Counted from the stretch's first letter, positions 1 through 11,277 are shown. The stretch is 64,000 bases of DNA from Erwinia_E haradaeae_C (GCF_900698995.1 NZ_LR217735.1:682001-746000); one strand, 5' to 3'. The notes: generated by a model from the sequence alone, not told the origin. Numbers and translations: made by a program.

Positions 1-145
1 TAGGCGCACAATTGTTCTTAAAACAAAAAAAGAAAGTAAAGTTTATAGAAAACCAGTTATCTATAAAAATGCAATATGATATGATTATATAATCAATCAA
101 CACCTAGAATATAATCAAAACTATATAGAATAATTAGGTGCAAAA

Positions 146-1132
146 ATGAACACTATAAATCAATGGCGCCCGAGTGCGTCACTTGTTAATTTATTTCACC
201 GTGCAAAAATTATCGCTAAAATAAGACGTTTTTTTTACGACCGAGAGATACTAGAAGTGGAAACGCCAGCCATGAGTCAGTTCACAGTAACTGATATAAA
301 TATCTCCTCATTCGAAACTTGCTTTTTTAAGCCTGAGAATCTTTACCATACAGATAGCCTGAAGCTCTGGTTAACAACCAGTCCTGAATATCACATGAAA
401 CGTTTACTAGCCGCAGGTAGCGGTCCTATTTATCAGTTATGCCGTAGTTTTCGAAACCAAGAATGCGGACGTTATCACAATCCAGAATTTACAATATTAG
501 AATGGTATCAGCCAAACTACGACATGTACCGCTTAATGAATGAAGTCAATGATTTATTGAAAACTATATTATACGATCCAATAGTAGAAACTTATTCATA
601 TCAGGAAATCTTTTTGCGCTACTTAGATCTTGACCCACTAGCTGCAGATAATTCTCAGCTACGTATAGCCGCAGAAAAACTAGGCCTTAAAAATCTTACT
701 CAAAACGAAAAAAATCGAGATACAATTTTGCAACTGCTCTTTATTAATGGCGTAGAGAAGGAAATTAGTACAGAAAAACTTGTATTTATCTACAACTTCC
801 CTGCAACTCAGGCTGCTCTTGCTGTTCTCAGTAAAGAAGATGACCGTGTGGCTGAGCGTTTTGAGGTGTATTTTAAAGGAGTTGAGCTTGCAAATGGGTT
901 TTGTGAGCTAACAGATGCCAATGAACAACGTCAACGTTTTGAAAGAGATAATCATAAACGATATTCTTCTGGTCTATCACAAAAACCTATTGATACCTAC
1001 TTTTTAAGTGCCTTAGCTCATGGTATGCCAGAGAGCTCTGGCGTTGCATTAGGTGTTGATCGTCTAGTTATGTTGGCTCTAAAAGCAGAGAATTTAAGCG
1101 ACGTTATTGCTTTTTCAGTAGATCGTTGTTAA
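146..1132 (+). CDS. epmA: EF-P--(R)-beta-lysine ligase EpmA
   Basis: Class II lysyl-tRNA-synthetase-like enzyme (also called PoxA, GenX or YjeA). It attaches beta-lysine to a conserved lysine of elongation factor P, which helps ribosomes pass polyproline stretches. The 328 aa match the usual 325 aa almost end to end. The class II motif 2 region is visible (FRNQECGRYHNPEF, near residue 103) and so is motif 3 (GVALGVDRLVML, near residue 302). There is no N-terminal anticodon-binding domain, which separates it from LysS. The ATG follows AGGTG at a good distance. It faces the mscM-psd operon tail to tail, as in E. coli. Whether its partners efp and epmB survive cannot be seen here. Confidence 0.96.
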   Translation: MNTINQWRPSASLVNLFHRAKIIAKIRRFFYDREILEVETPAMSQFTVTDINISSFETCFFKPENLYHTDSLKLWLTTSPEYHMKRLLAAGSGPIYQLCRSFRNQECGRYHNPEFTILEWYQPNYDMYRLMNEVNDLLKTILYDPIVETYSYQEIFLRYLDLDPLAADNSQLRIAAEKLGLKNLTQNEKNRDTILQLLFINGVEKEISTEKLVFIYNFPATQAALAVLSKEDDRVAERFEVYFKGVELANGFCELTDANEQRQRFERDNHKRYSSGLSQKPIDTYFLSALAHGMPESSGVALGVDRLVMLALKAENLSDVIAFSVDRC

Positions 1133-1292
1133 TTACAAATAGTAACAGTATGAGCATGCTAAGAATCGCTTATCTCAACTATTAAAAGTCTTCTTAATTC
1201 TGTGACAATTCTCTATAAAATAAGTATTACAGATTACATAAATGAACCTATAATATTAAATATATATACACCCTGCTAATTTTTAATACCAT

Positions 1293-4200
1293 TTATCTTT
1301 TACGCTGACTGGATTGAGATGCAAATAAATCCATGCGTATCTCAAGCGCTGGACATGGCATTTCTAGACCGCTTGTTTTAAAGCCAAGTAATACTAATTG
1401 GTGCAGGTCATGACGTAATGGCATTCGATCTTCCATTTCAGCAGCATGTACACGTAATTCGAATAACTGCATACCTTGTTTAATATTGACTATAAAAGCT
1501 TCTGGAGGTGGATTTTTTAAGACAAAACGACAATGTTGTGCAGCATCAAGCAAAACTTTTGTTACCTGCTCACTATTAGCGGTTAAAGAAACAGGAATAT
1601 TTAGCACCACACGCGTGACAGAGTCCGATAGCGACCAGTTAATCAACTGCTCAGTAATAAAGGACCTATTAGGTACAATGATCTCTTTTCGATCCCAATC
1701 AGTTATTGTTGTAGCGCGGGTGTTAATACGCGTAATAGTGCCAGTAAGGTCACGAATCGTCACAGTATCACCTATGCGAATTGGTTTTTCAAATAAAATA
1801 ATCAATCCAGAAATAAAATTAGCAAAGATTTCCTGTAAACCAAAACCTAGCCCTAAGCTCAATCCAGCGACTAACCACTGTAATTTAGACCAATCTATAC
1901 CAATTAAGGAAAAAGCTGTTAAACTACCAAGTACTATGATTAAATATTTAGTAGAAGTGATAATAGCATAACCTGTGCCAGGCGTGAGACTAAGGTGCTG
2001 CAATAGAGCCAGCTCCAATAAAGCCGGCATATTCCTCACTAATTGAGTAGTGACAATTAATACTAGTATAGCATTTATTACTGATCCAAGTGTCATTGCT
2101 TGTATAGTATCAACTCCTTTAATCGTAGCACTAACATCCCAAAGACGTATATTGGCTAAAAAACTAAAAGCAGCATGAATTTCTGACCACAAGGCAATCA
2201 TAGAGATTAGGGCGATCCATGTAAGAAGTGATCGAACTAACTGTAAGGACTGCGCACTAATAGCATCTAAATTAATAGTTGCTTCTTCTGTGTCTATATT
2301 ATCAGTAATGTGCTGATAAGATGTTAGTTTTTCTCCAGTCCGAACACGTTGAGAGAGGATTTCTGCACGTCGAGTACGCGCCCGATCAAAAGCAATTCGA
2401 CGTCTTTGAATTAACATCCATCGACGAATGATATGATAAATTACCAGACAAAGAAAACCGATTGCTAATGAGGTTTCAAGCCTAGCTAATAAAGCTTGAG
2501 ATGTTTCTAAATAACCAATGCAAGCAGCTAAAGCTGCTATTACAGGAATAATAATCATTATATTCCATAAAATTTTATTGATGACATTTGAATAATTTTC
2601 CTTATTATCAATATATAATGAAATACCAGCACGTTTTAAGCTTGCTGTTACTAGACTTAATACACCACAAATAAAGATAAAACATAAACGACCAAGAGTA
2701 GGGTAAAATTTACGATCTGAGAGAGTAGCAAAAGCTATTGACATCATAATTAATGGTACCACTACTCCGATGCATAATGTATAAAAACGCATAGCAAGAG
2801 CTACTCGATGTTTTGGCCAGCGAAAATGCACAATAAATAGGCCTTGTTGGCAAGCAAAGACATTGCAAATCATAAAACCCCATAATAGGGGTACGCTGGC
2901 ACTGACACCATCACCAATCGATACTGCAATCGAGTAAGGCCAGGCGTGCTGCAGGCCATATCCTAAAGCTGCCCATAGTACTGGTAATGGCATTGCAACA
3001 AGAATAGACCAAAAAACAGTTCGTATAGTTAGATTAAATTGATCTTGTGTAACTTTTCCAACTTTACTAGCGGATCTATCAAGAAAAGAGCGGAAATGAT
3101 GACGAGAGCTAACAGTAAAAGCAACAAACATAGTAGCTAAGAAAATTGGTAGGAGCGTATCACGACCAGTCACCATCATTACTATTGCTCTGCTTAATTG
3201 ATCTAGTGTATCTAATGATAAAAATTGCTGTAGATCCTTTAATAGTTCAATTGGGTAGGTAATATTTAGCGCGCTAACATCAGCTGTCCAAAATAGATAA
3301 CGATGAGTGGCATCTTTTACTTCATTTAATGCATCTACTAATTGACTATTGCTAACATTTAATTTGGTAAGCTCAAGAGTTAAAGCATCACAACCAGATA
3401 ATAATGAAGTTAAGAGTTCGTACTGAGCTTTAAACTGTGAGGTAAGTATATGCTCATGTGCCTTGCTGATAAAATGATGGTTAGCATGTATTTCTAGCGC
3501 TTTTTGCTCTAATAAATCTGCATAATACAAGCGTTTTGCACGTAACTCAGCCATTTCACTACCTAATTGCTGTGGTTTTGGAATCTTAGGCAGACGAGCA
3601 ACTAATGCGCGAAGCGCCTCGCCTAGGGCATTTGAAGCTCCAAGCCATTGAGATTGCTCACAAATAGTGCTTAATGCTTGACGAATTTGCATTGTCTGGA
3701 TAATAGCTGTTCTTTGTTGAGCAGCCACTAAATCCATACGTAAAGCTTGCTTCTTTAGTTCCAATGATAGTTCACGATTAATGCGAAATTGTTCAGTAAT
3801 GCTATTTGGGATCTCGCCATGAACTTTTATTAATTTCTCATTAATTTCTAGAGCATGATTTATAGAATGTTGCTTCTCTCTTTGTAATTGATTCCGCAAT
3901 TCTTGCAATCTCTTGGTTAGTACCGTAGCTGTACGTTGATGTATCTCAGCCTGCATATGTGCAAGCTCTTGTCTATTATTTGCTGATAATTGCTCTAAAA
4001 TAAGTTCCTTTAATCTAGCCTTGTGTGCAAAGAGCTCTGCCTGATATTGTATGTGTTTTAACTGTTCTATAGTAGTAGTTTGGGAGGGTAAAGCATGCAA
4101 TTGACGCGATAAATTATGTAAAGAATTACGCAATACAGCCTGCCTATCTGGTAAACGGGGTAGAGAATCGTTAATCTCTTGAGCGCGATCATTCTCTATT

Positions 4201-4583
4201 TTAGCTTGATGGTATTCTCTTACGATTCGTTTGCTGATTTTTTGAATCTCTTTTTCAAGCTCAGCAACACTCATGTTAGTTAACACTGATTGAGAATGAA
4301 GTATTTGTTCATTGATTTTTTGACGAAATTCACGAGACTGTTTAGGAAAATTATCAATACTTTTCTGATAATCTTGAGAGCGATTGACAGATTTCTGATA
4401 TTCTTTTAGCCAATATAGAGATGTAGAGAGTATAGAGTGATTACTCGTTTCTTGATAAGTTGTATTTTTTGAAGTCTCTAACTCCTCATATTTTTTAATA
4501 ATTTGCGATGCACTCTGTACATGAGAACCATAAACTGGCTGGAAACAAATCAAATCTATAGTAATAATAAGTAAATATAACAT
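1293..4583 (-). CDS. mscM: Miniconductance mechanosensitive channel MscM (YjeP)
   Basis: Large MscS-superfamily channel that opens under membrane tension and releases solutes during hypo-osmotic shock. It is 1096 aa, against about 1107 in E. coli, so essentially complete. A hydrophobic signal-like N-terminus (residues 1-20) leads into a long charged, helical periplasmic region (about 25-470) rich in Q, E and L. Many membrane spans follow. The MscS pore and beta-domain signature lies near residues 890-960 (GLSLGLGFGLQEIFANF, then EKPIRIGDTVTI). It lies 47 bp downstream of psd on the same strand, the enterobacterial psd-mscM operon order. Keeping a 3.3-kb channel gene intact in such a reduced genome suggests real selection for osmotic protection. 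Confidence 0.96.
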   Translation of the reverse strand: MLYLLIITIDLICFQPVYGSHVQSASQIIKKYEELETSKNTTYQETSNHSILSTSLYWLKEYQKSVNRSQDYQKSIDNFPKQSREFRQKINEQILHSQSVLTNMSVAELEKEIQKISKRIVREYHQAKIENDRAQEINDSLPRLPDRQAVLRNSLHNLSRQLHALPSQTTTIEQLKHIQYQAELFAHKARLKELILEQLSANNRQELAHMQAEIHQRTATVLTKRLQELRNQLQREKQHSINHALEINEKLIKVHGEIPNSITEQFRINRELSLELKKQALRMDLVAAQQRTAIIQTMQIRQALSTICEQSQWLGASNALGEALRALVARLPKIPKPQQLGSEMAELRAKRLYYADLLEQKALEIHANHHFISKAHEHILTSQFKAQYELLTSLLSGCDALTLELTKLNVSNSQLVDALNEVKDATHRYLFWTADVSALNITYPIELLKDLQQFLSLDTLDQLSRAIVMMVTGRDTLLPIFLATMFVAFTVSSRHHFRSFLDRSASKVGKVTQDQFNLTIRTVFWSILVAMPLPVLWAALGYGLQHAWPYSIAVSIGDGVSASVPLLWGFMICNVFACQQGLFIVHFRWPKHRVALAMRFYTLCIGVVVPLIMMSIAFATLSDRKFYPTLGRLCFIFICGVLSLVTASLKRAGISLYIDNKENYSNVINKILWNIMIIIPVIAALAACIGYLETSQALLARLETSLAIGFLCLVIYHIIRRWMLIQRRRIAFDRARTRRAEILSQRVRTGEKLTSYQHITDNIDTEEATINLDAISAQSLQLVRSLLTWIALISMIALWSEIHAAFSFLANIRLWDVSATIKGVDTIQAMTLGSVINAILVLIVTTQLVRNMPALLELALLQHLSLTPGTGYAIITSTKYLIIVLGSLTAFSLIGIDWSKLQWLVAGLSLGLGFGLQEIFANFISGLIILFEKPIRIGDTVTIRDLTGTITRINTRATTITDWDRKEIIVPNRSFITEQLINWSLSDSVTRVVLNIPVSLTANSEQVTKVLLDAAQHCRFVLKNPPPEAFIVNIKQGMQLFELRVHAAEMEDRMPLRHDLHQLVLLGFKTSGLEMPCPALEIRMDLFASQSSQRKR

Positions 4584-4630
4584 GGCTATCTCGTAATCGG
4601 TTGATGATAACCACCTGTAGTTTAGCCTAG

Positions 4631-5500
4631 CTACCGTACGATAGCAATCGGATCACCAAGACGAATATGTTTGTCTTCTGCAAGATTTTGATTTAAGGTA
4701 ACTGCATTAGGAGAAAATAAATTAATGACTGTTGAACCAAGCTTGAATCGACCCATCTCCTCCCCTTGCATTAAAGAAATAGTATTTTTCTCTGTTGTAT
4801 TATTAGCAGACCAATTCCAACACCTGATAATTCCTTTACGTGGTGGAGTGATTGTGCCTAACCAAGTAGTTTCAATGCTTCCAACAATAGTAGCACCAAC
4901 TAAAATTTGTACCATAGATCCAAAATCAGTATCAAAACGACAAATCACCCGCTCATTTCGCGCAAATATATTAGGAATATGTCGTGCTATAAATGGAGTT
5001 ACCGCATAAAGCTGGCCAGGTATATACATCATTTCACGTAAAACACCATTACATGGCATATGAACACGATGATAATCTTTTGGGGATAGGTAGGTTGTAA
5101 TAAAACAACCATTTTGGTATAAATTAGTCATAGCATAATTTCCAGCTAATAACGACAAAAGAGAATAAGAAAACCCTTTGGCTTGAAAGATCTGATCACC
5201 TTGAATAGTTCCTATTTGACTAATTTTTCCGTTAACAGGAGAGATCAATAATTCTGGTTTATTTATTTTAGGATAAAGATCATTACGAAGAGAACGTATA
5301 AAAAAATCATTAAAAGTATAATAGCTTGCTGTATCAGTAATATCAGATTCCTGCATGTCTACTTTATAATACCAAACAAAAGCATCAATGGCAGCTTTCG
5401 TGATCCATTTAATATGTTTATTTGCTCCCCATCCAAACAATTCAGTTATAGCGATTTTAGGCAACGCTTTATATAGGGCGAGTTTTATACAATCTAACAT
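4631..5500 (-). CDS. psd: Phosphatidylserine decarboxylase proenzyme
   Basis: Pyruvoyl-dependent enzyme of the inner membrane that converts phosphatidylserine to phosphatidylethanolamine, the step after PssA (also in this window). The self-cleavage motif LGST is present in GRFKLGSTVINLF; its serine becomes the pyruvoyl group. The conserved DYHRVHMPCNG segment is also there. I chose the ATG at 5500 rather than the in-frame GTG at 5506, because MLD matches the family start and GAGG sits 5 nt upstream. At 289 aa it is about 30 residues shorter than E. coli Psd. What is missing is the acidic C-terminal tail beyond the catalytic core, so it is probably active. It is followed by mscM. Confidence 0.96.
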   Translation of the reverse strand: MLDCIKLALYKALPKIAITELFGWGANKHIKWITKAAIDAFVWYYKVDMQESDITDTASYYTFNDFFIRSLRNDLYPKINKPELLISPVNGKISQIGTIQGDQIFQAKGFSYSLLSLLAGNYAMTNLYQNGCFITTYLSPKDYHRVHMPCNGVLREMMYIPGQLYAVTPFIARHIPNIFARNERVICRFDTDFGSMVQILVGATIVGSIETTWLGTITPPRKGIIRCWNWSANNTTEKNTISLMQGEEMGRFKLGSTVINLFSPNAVTLNQNLAEDKHIRLGDPIAIVR

Positions 5501-7122
5501 ATACACCTCATGAGCTCAAAAGACTATAAATTTCATAAACTAGATACTACCAAACAGACACATGAAACACTAGAAATCTATAACGATATAATGTACGATG
5601 AATATGTTAACGATAGCCTATGAACTCTTTAATGATCTATCTATAGCTTAAAAGTTTTAAATTTTTCTATAATCGGTGACATAGCTAATGCAGGGGTCTT
5701 AAAACAAGAGAGAAATATCTAACACATATACTAGAGCCTATACGTAAAAATAAAAACAGAACATATTCTTATATTTAACGTCTCAAGTAGCCTGCTACTA
5801 TTTTATATTGTTCTTTGTAAGCCATTGAAAATAGTTTGATGACCTAATAATACCTTGCATTATTGCTTACAAGCATTTCAATCTATTTCTCATATTATTT
5901 TGCATATTAGAATAGGAGACTCTTTAACTGTTTCTTATAAATATGCATCAAAAAATAAACTTTATCAATAATATTGATAAAGTTTATAACTAATGTCATT
6001 TTACATACATTTATAAGAAGATATTTATCTTGATAGTTGCTTTAATAAATCACATATTAATAGGTCATATAAAGGTAAACAGACTAATTACAAAAAAAAA
6101 GTTAAAATCTGATCTTCCGGTGCATTATTAAGTTAAAAATATCACTTTTAACCAGTTTAAATTTTGAATTAACTTAACTGTATACTAATAAATATAGATG
6201 AAAATCTTTTTAATTATATCATATTAAGTGCGCGAATACTTACATAAAAAAGAAATAGACCAATACTTAATTTTGCTAGTCATTTATCTCTTGAATCATG
6301 CTATCTATATACATATACTTACAAGTTTTATAAAAAAATACAACCTTTGTCACCTTATGAATATATAAAATATATTTAATAGTATATTTTAATAGTATAT
6401 ATTAAATAGTATACTAGAAAAACTTAACATCAATGATATTTCATGTCATTTATAGATCAAAGGATCAATAGTAGTTTTATATTAACAATAAAAATTAAAA
6501 AATAGATAATGAATCCTCGAATCCTAAAATGATACAAGTGGATATGTTCTTATAAAATACTCCTTTTATATCCAGAAGCATAGATAAGTAACTAAATATA
6601 ATAGTATTATATACTTTTGTATGATACAGCATAATTACTAATACTAAATATTTAAGATGATATTTAGATATCAATCTTTAATTATAAATTAGTAAAATAT
6701 AATTTTATGTTTTAGTATTTACTACTGATTGTCGTAAGTATTTTACGTATACTGGTTTACAATTAAACGATAATGCATGATAAGTCATTAATATTTAAAT
6801 ATTCGCTTATGATTCCGAAAGTATTCCTTGATAAGAATTCTTATCTTCTTAGATATATTAATCGTCTTAAATTATTGCTTATTAATGAAGGTGTTGATAT
6901 TTATCATAAAAAGTGTGACTTATTAATTATTCTCTTTGATATATGATCATTTTAATATATGTACTCTTGATACTACACTAAAGTCATTATACTAATAATC
7001 ACATCGTATCTACGATGGATAAAATAATTTAAACATAAAATATACAATTTATTTTTGATGATAGTGTATTTAGATACGCTAACTATTTAAAATCTATATA
7101 TCGATATAGTTATGGATAAACT
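5501..7122. other. 1.6-kb gene-free gap
   Basis: Very AT-rich spacer between psd and cysK with stops in all frames. In E. coli rsgA and orn lie upstream of psd; neither can be recognised here, so both seem erased at this locus. It contains a perfect 15-bp inverted repeat (5955-5987) and three imperfect copies of an ATTTAATAGTATAT-like unit near 6375-6414. Confidence 0.7.
5955..5987. repeat. Perfect 15-bp inverted repeat
   Basis: Arms 5955-5969 and 5973-5987 are exact reverse complements around a 3-nt loop; the arm reads ATAAACTTTATCAAT. No T-tract follows on either strand, so it is not a standard intrinsic terminator. It lies about 450 bp upstream of psd. Confidence 0.75.
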
Positions 7123-8070
7123 ATGAGCAAAATATATTCCGACAACTCTTTTACCATCGGTCATACTCCATTAATTCGACTGAATCGTATTGGTAATAAA
7201 CGAATTCTTGTAAAAGTTGAGTCACGAAATCCAAGTTTTAGTGTTAAATGTCGTATTGGTTCTAGTATGATTTGGGACGCAGAAAAACGTGGTATTCTCA
7301 AAAAAAATATTGAATTAGTTGAGCCAACTAGTGGAAATACTGGAATCGCCTTAGCATATGTAGCAGCAGCACGAGGATATCATTTAACACTGACTATGCC
7401 TGAAACAATGAGCATAGAGCGTCAAAAATTATTAAAAGCATTAGGAGCTCATGTAGTTCTCACTGAAGGTTTGCAGGGTATGAAAGGAGCCATTAAAAAA
7501 TCAGAAGAAATTGTTGCCACCAATCCAAATAAATACCTTTTGCTACAGCAGTTTAATAATCCCGCAAATCCAGCGATTCATGAAAGCACAACTGGACCAG
7601 AAATTTGGAAAGATTGTGATGGAAATGTGGATGTATTTATCGCTGGTGTTGGTACTGGCGGGACTTTTACGGGGGTCAGCCGGTATCTCAAAAAAACTAA
7701 AGGACTAAAGAACCTTATTTCAATTGCAGTAGAACCAAGTGATTCTGCTGTTATCTCTCAAGTTCTTAATGGTAAGAAAATTAATCCGGGTCCACATAAA
7801 ATCCAAGGTATTGGCGCTGGTTTTATTCCAAATAATCTCGATATGGATCTTATAGATCGCGTAATGGTTATTACAAATGAAGAAGCGATCTCCACCGCAC
7901 GTCTTTTAATGCTACAAGAAGGTATTTTAGCAGGGATTTCTTCTGGAGCAGCTCTAGCTGCCGCCATAGCATTACAAAAGGAAAAATCGTTCTTAGAAAA
8001 AAATATCGTAGTTATTCTACCTTCATCTGCAGAACGTTATTTATCTACCAATTTATTTTCTGATCTTTAA
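7123..8070 (+). CDS. cysK: Cysteine synthase A (O-acetylserine sulfhydrylase)
   Basis: PLP enzyme that makes cysteine from O-acetylserine and sulfide in the cytosol. The PLP lysine is K42 in SFSVKCRIG. The PLP-phosphate glycine loop (GVGTGGTFTGVS) and the substrate loop (PTSGNTGIAL) are intact. The opening SVKCRIG and overall similarity fit CysK rather than CysM. At 315 aa it lacks about eight residues of the E. coli C-terminus but ends after the conserved PSSAERYLSTNLF. There is no strong ribosome binding site before the ATG. The ptsH-ptsI-crr genes that follow cysK in E. coli are absent. It supplies cysteine to glutathione synthesis (gshA) and Fe-S work (nfuA), also in this window. Confidence 0.96.
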   Translation: MSKIYSDNSFTIGHTPLIRLNRIGNKRILVKVESRNPSFSVKCRIGSSMIWDAEKRGILKKNIELVEPTSGNTGIALAYVAAARGYHLTLTMPETMSIERQKLLKALGAHVVLTEGLQGMKGAIKKSEEIVATNPNKYLLLQQFNNPANPAIHESTTGPEIWKDCDGNVDVFIAGVGTGGTFTGVSRYLKKTKGLKNLISIAVEPSDSAVISQVLNGKKINPGPHKIQGIGAGFIPNNLDMDLIDRVMVITNEEAISTARLLMLQEGILAGISSGAALAAAIALQKEKSFLEKNIVVILPSSAERYLSTNLFSDL

Positions 8071-8619
8071 TTTTTAAATTTTACATAAGATACTTTACAT
8101 TTGCAAAAAACTCCATTTAGGTTACGTATTTATTGAATATATTATATGCTTATTTTTTATGAAATTATTAAATAAAAACCTTTTTGATTGCTTTCCAAGT
8201 TTAATACATATTTGTATTGTAAAATATAAAATATATTTATTTTAATATTAGATATCATCTAGATAATTTCAAGATTTCGCATGATCCTATATTAGGAATA
8301 ATTTTTCTAAAAAATTTTCTAAAAATCATTCGGTCTATAATAAAAAATAAAGCTTATAATTGATAAACGATGACTTTTTATGTTTTATTTTATCCAGTAG
8401 TAATCTTTATTTAGATAGTTTATGTTAAACAATATGGATTGGAAATACTTTTTATACTTTTTTTATTTTTATTATTTATTTTTATAATAGTAAAATATAG
8501 TAAAAATTTTTAGTTCTTTGGAGAGGTTATAAAATTATAGATATATCAAAAAAACTAATAACTTTATGTATCAAATTTCACAGTTTATTTTAAATATTTA
8601 AAATAGCGTGTATCTTTAA
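8071..8619. other. Gene-free gap
   Basis: About 550 bp of AT-rich DNA between cysK and the 3' end of the tRNA operon. It lies downstream of both cysK and thrT. In E. coli tufB follows thrT and ptsHI-crr follows cysK; no trace of either is readable. Confidence 0.7.
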
Positions 8620-8695
8620 TGGTGCTGATACCCAGATTCGGACTGGGGACCTCACCCTTACCAAGGGTGTGCTCTGCCTACTGAGCTATATCAGC
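8620..8695 (-). tRNA. thrT: tRNA-Thr(GGT)
   Basis: Cloverleaf with acceptor GCTGATA, anticodon loop TTGGTAA (anticodon GGT) and encoded CCA. It reads almost identically to E. coli thrT. It is the last tRNA of the thrU-tyrU-glyT-thrT operon. The tufB gene that normally follows is missing. Confidence 0.97.
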
Positions 8696-8700
8696 ATATT

Positions 8701-8774
8701 TGGAGCGGAAAACGGGAATCGAACCCGTATCATCAGCTTGGAAGGCTGAGGTAATCCCATTATACGATATCCGC
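8701..8774 (-). tRNA. glyT: tRNA-Gly(TCC)
   Basis: Acceptor GCGGATA pairs with the 3' arm, the anticodon loop is CTTCCAA (anticodon TCC) and CCA is encoded. It is third in the four-tRNA operon, 5 bp before thrT. Confidence 0.97.
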
Positions 8775-8904
8775 TACTTAAAAGGCTTGTTATATCCAGG
8801 AGATATTTGTAATTTATATTCTATTACTTTACATCTTGTCATACTTTATAATTTATTTCATAAATAATCAGAAGAATATTTATTAATATTATCTTCTAAA
8901 ATAA

Positions 8905-8989
<85 letters not shown>

Positions 8990-9008
8990 AATACCTTGAC
9001 TTTTAAAA

Positions 9009-9084
<76 letters not shown>

Positions 9085-9098
9085 ATTAATTAATTATT

Positions 9099-9127
9099 AG
9101 TTTAAAAAGAGTGAGGCAGATATGCAA
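9099..9127 (-). promoter_or_regulatory. Sigma-70 promoter of the thrU tRNA operon
   Basis: On the minus strand, -35 TTGCAT (9122-9127) and -10 TAAACT (9099-9104) are 17 bp apart. The predicted start is about 8 nt before thrU. Confidence 0.65.
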
Positions 9128-9280
9128 CAAAAATTTACATATTTATTTAAAAAAATGCATATATGCACAAATAATCACATAAATAGTGCTCTATCAAAGA
9201 GCATTCTGTAATTTACAATTACTTTAATCTAGTGTACTATAAAATATAATGCTATTATTAGTGCATATGTAGCATATATC

Positions 9281-10450
9281 TCATAATCCTAACATATAAG
9301 TTAATACATCGTTTTTAGTTTTTCCTGCATGATTAGCTGCTATTAATCCTAAATTACGCATAATCTTTATTGATAGACACTGATTACTAAAGGTTCGGTA
9401 TAATAAATCAATCCAATTTTGCATCAGAAGATTATCTTTTTGACGCTGATACTGATAGCGTTGCAAGACATTTATTGACCACCAATGATCCGACTGATAG
9501 CGAGCCTCTTTAAGAATTGTAATTAAGGCAGATACATCACGATAACCTAAGTTAACACCTTGTCCTGTGAGTGGATGAACGGTATGCGCTGCATCGCCAA
9601 CTAATACTAATCCTGGTAATATATAATTCATAGCGTGACTACGATTTAGTACGAATGAACCAGCTATTATCGGCATGATGTTTCCAACACGATCCGGAAA
9701 ATTTAGACGGATCTCACGTGTTAGCTGTAACATATTCATTAATTGTAGTTTTTTAATATAATCATGCTTTCCATACCATACTAACGATGCCCAATATCCA
9801 AATAATGGCAAAAAAGCACGAGGACCTTCAGGAGTTAATTGTTGCCAAGTAATGTTCCCGGGATGATCAAAACAACGGACGCTGATCAGCATACAGGATT
9901 GTGCATATTGCCCACTATAGGTTCTAATATTAGCTAATTTTTTTACCTGTGAATTCTCTCCATCTGCACCAACGACAAGATATGCCTGTAAGATTTTACC
10001 ATTATCTAAAGAAATCTGCCAAATTCCATTTATTTTTTGTAAATTTTTTAAGCGTGTTTTATATAATACCAATACATTTTGATAATATAATCGTTTCGAT
10101 AATGCATATTTTAATACATGATTTTCAACTATATAACCAAGCTCGGTTAAACCTAAAGACCTAGCATCTAATGTTACTCGCGCCATAGGACATTCCCAGA
10201 TCTCTTGCACACGATATGGAGCACAACGCATACGAAGAACCTGTGGCCAAACTTCTAACTGCTTTAATAAATTAACTGAAGCTCTGCTGATAGCTGAAAC
10301 TCGAAGACCTGGATTAGATAATGGATTAAAATTAGGCGCATCTTCCTGTTCAATGACCGCAACATCAAAACCATATCTTGTTAAACCATTGGCTAATGCT
10401 GCCCCTGTTAACCCGCCCCCAATTATCACCACCTCCACAGTCTGTTGCAT
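9281..10450 (-). CDS. ubiF: 3-demethoxyubiquinol 3-hydroxylase UbiF
   Basis: FAD-dependent aromatic hydroxylase of late ubiquinone synthesis; it acts on the demethoxy-ubiquinol ring at the inner membrane. The N-terminal nucleotide-binding GxGxxG is present (VIIGGGLTGAAL), as are the mid DG motif (VVGADGENSQ) and the C-terminal GD motif (GDAAHTVHPLTGQGVNLGYRD, near residue 285). At 389 aa it is full length. The sequence fits UbiF better than UbiH or VisC. I start it at the ATG at 10450 (MQQTVEVVIIGGG), not the in-frame TTG 6 nt upstream. Its presence implies a respiratory chain that uses ubiquinone. Confidence 0.94.
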   Translation of the reverse strand: MQQTVEVVIIGGGLTGAALANGLTRYGFDVAVIEQEDAPNFNPLSNPGLRVSAISRASVNLLKQLEVWPQVLRMRCAPYRVQEIWECPMARVTLDARSLGLTELGYIVENHVLKYALSKRLYYQNVLVLYKTRLKNLQKINGIWQISLDNGKILQAYLVVGADGENSQVKKLANIRTYSGQYAQSCMLISVRCFDHPGNITWQQLTPEGPRAFLPLFGYWASLVWYGKHDYIKKLQLMNMLQLTREIRLNFPDRVGNIMPIIAGSFVLNRSHAMNYILPGLVLVGDAAHTVHPLTGQGVNLGYRDVSALITILKEARYQSDHWWSINVLQRYQYQRQKDNLLMQNWIDLLYRTFSNQCLSIKIMRNLGLIAANHAGKTKNDVLTYMLGL

Positions 10451-11277
10451 CTGCAATATAATCCTGTCATTAAAGCATTTTTAATTATTATAACGCTATA
10501 CCTAATAAAATCAGTTTTATATAAACATGATAGGTTTTATGTAACTATCGATCTATTAGTAGTGATAGAGTAGATTTTTAAGAAAAACTTTCTAAAATAT
10601 TCCTTATTATACTCTTATAAATAATAATTTAATATTAAAAACTTTTTTTAAAAAAGTATTTCTATATACACTCCAGTGATAAAGATTGAAATAAAAATAA
10701 ATTTATAAAACCCATTCAAAATTTTATTTTGCTTGATCGATACAGCAGAATGTAACATTGAGTTTGCATATTAAACTAATTATATCAGAATAATCTTTAT
10801 CTAACAAAGAATATAATCAAACCTCTATTAAACAGACACTATATAAAAACTGATAGCTTAAATATAAAAATAGTATTGCAATCTATAACAATTCTTTAAT
10901 TGCATGATTATAGAGAGGTTTGGAATAATTATGGCAACTATAATTAAAATAAAAATTAAAGTAAAAAACAAGAACTTACTTTAAAATTCTAACTTAGAAC
11001 GCTTTTCTTAAAAATATATCGCTCCGAGAGGATGAATAAAAAAATCACATATCTTTTACTAAAAAATCATAATTGTATTTTTCTAGAGAAACAAATATAT
11101 TTAATATTACAGATTAACCTAAAGATTATTGCATATCAAATTATCAAGAATTATATACAGATAAAAATAGTAGTTTACAGTATCTTGCATAAGCATAAAT
11201 CCTTATATTCTAATAAACTTTTAGATATACCTATTAACTATAATCTAACTTGCAGAAGCCTTATCAATAGAGACCAA
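10451..11277. other. Gene-free gap before tmk
   Basis: About 830 bp, AT-rich. An open frame (11032-11277) runs in phase into tmk, but its lysine/isoleucine-rich composition resembles spacer DNA and matches no family I know. In E. coli mltG and pabC lie upstream of tmk; they are not recognisable here. Confidence 0.65.

Noticed and set aside
7123..8070. CysM instead of CysK
   Set aside because: The N-terminus, the SVKCRIG lysine motif and the C-terminal PSSAERYLST follow CysK closely.
11032..11277. 82-residue N-terminal extension of thymidylate kinase
   Set aside because: The ATG at 11278 gives the normal family length and start; the extension has spacer-like composition.
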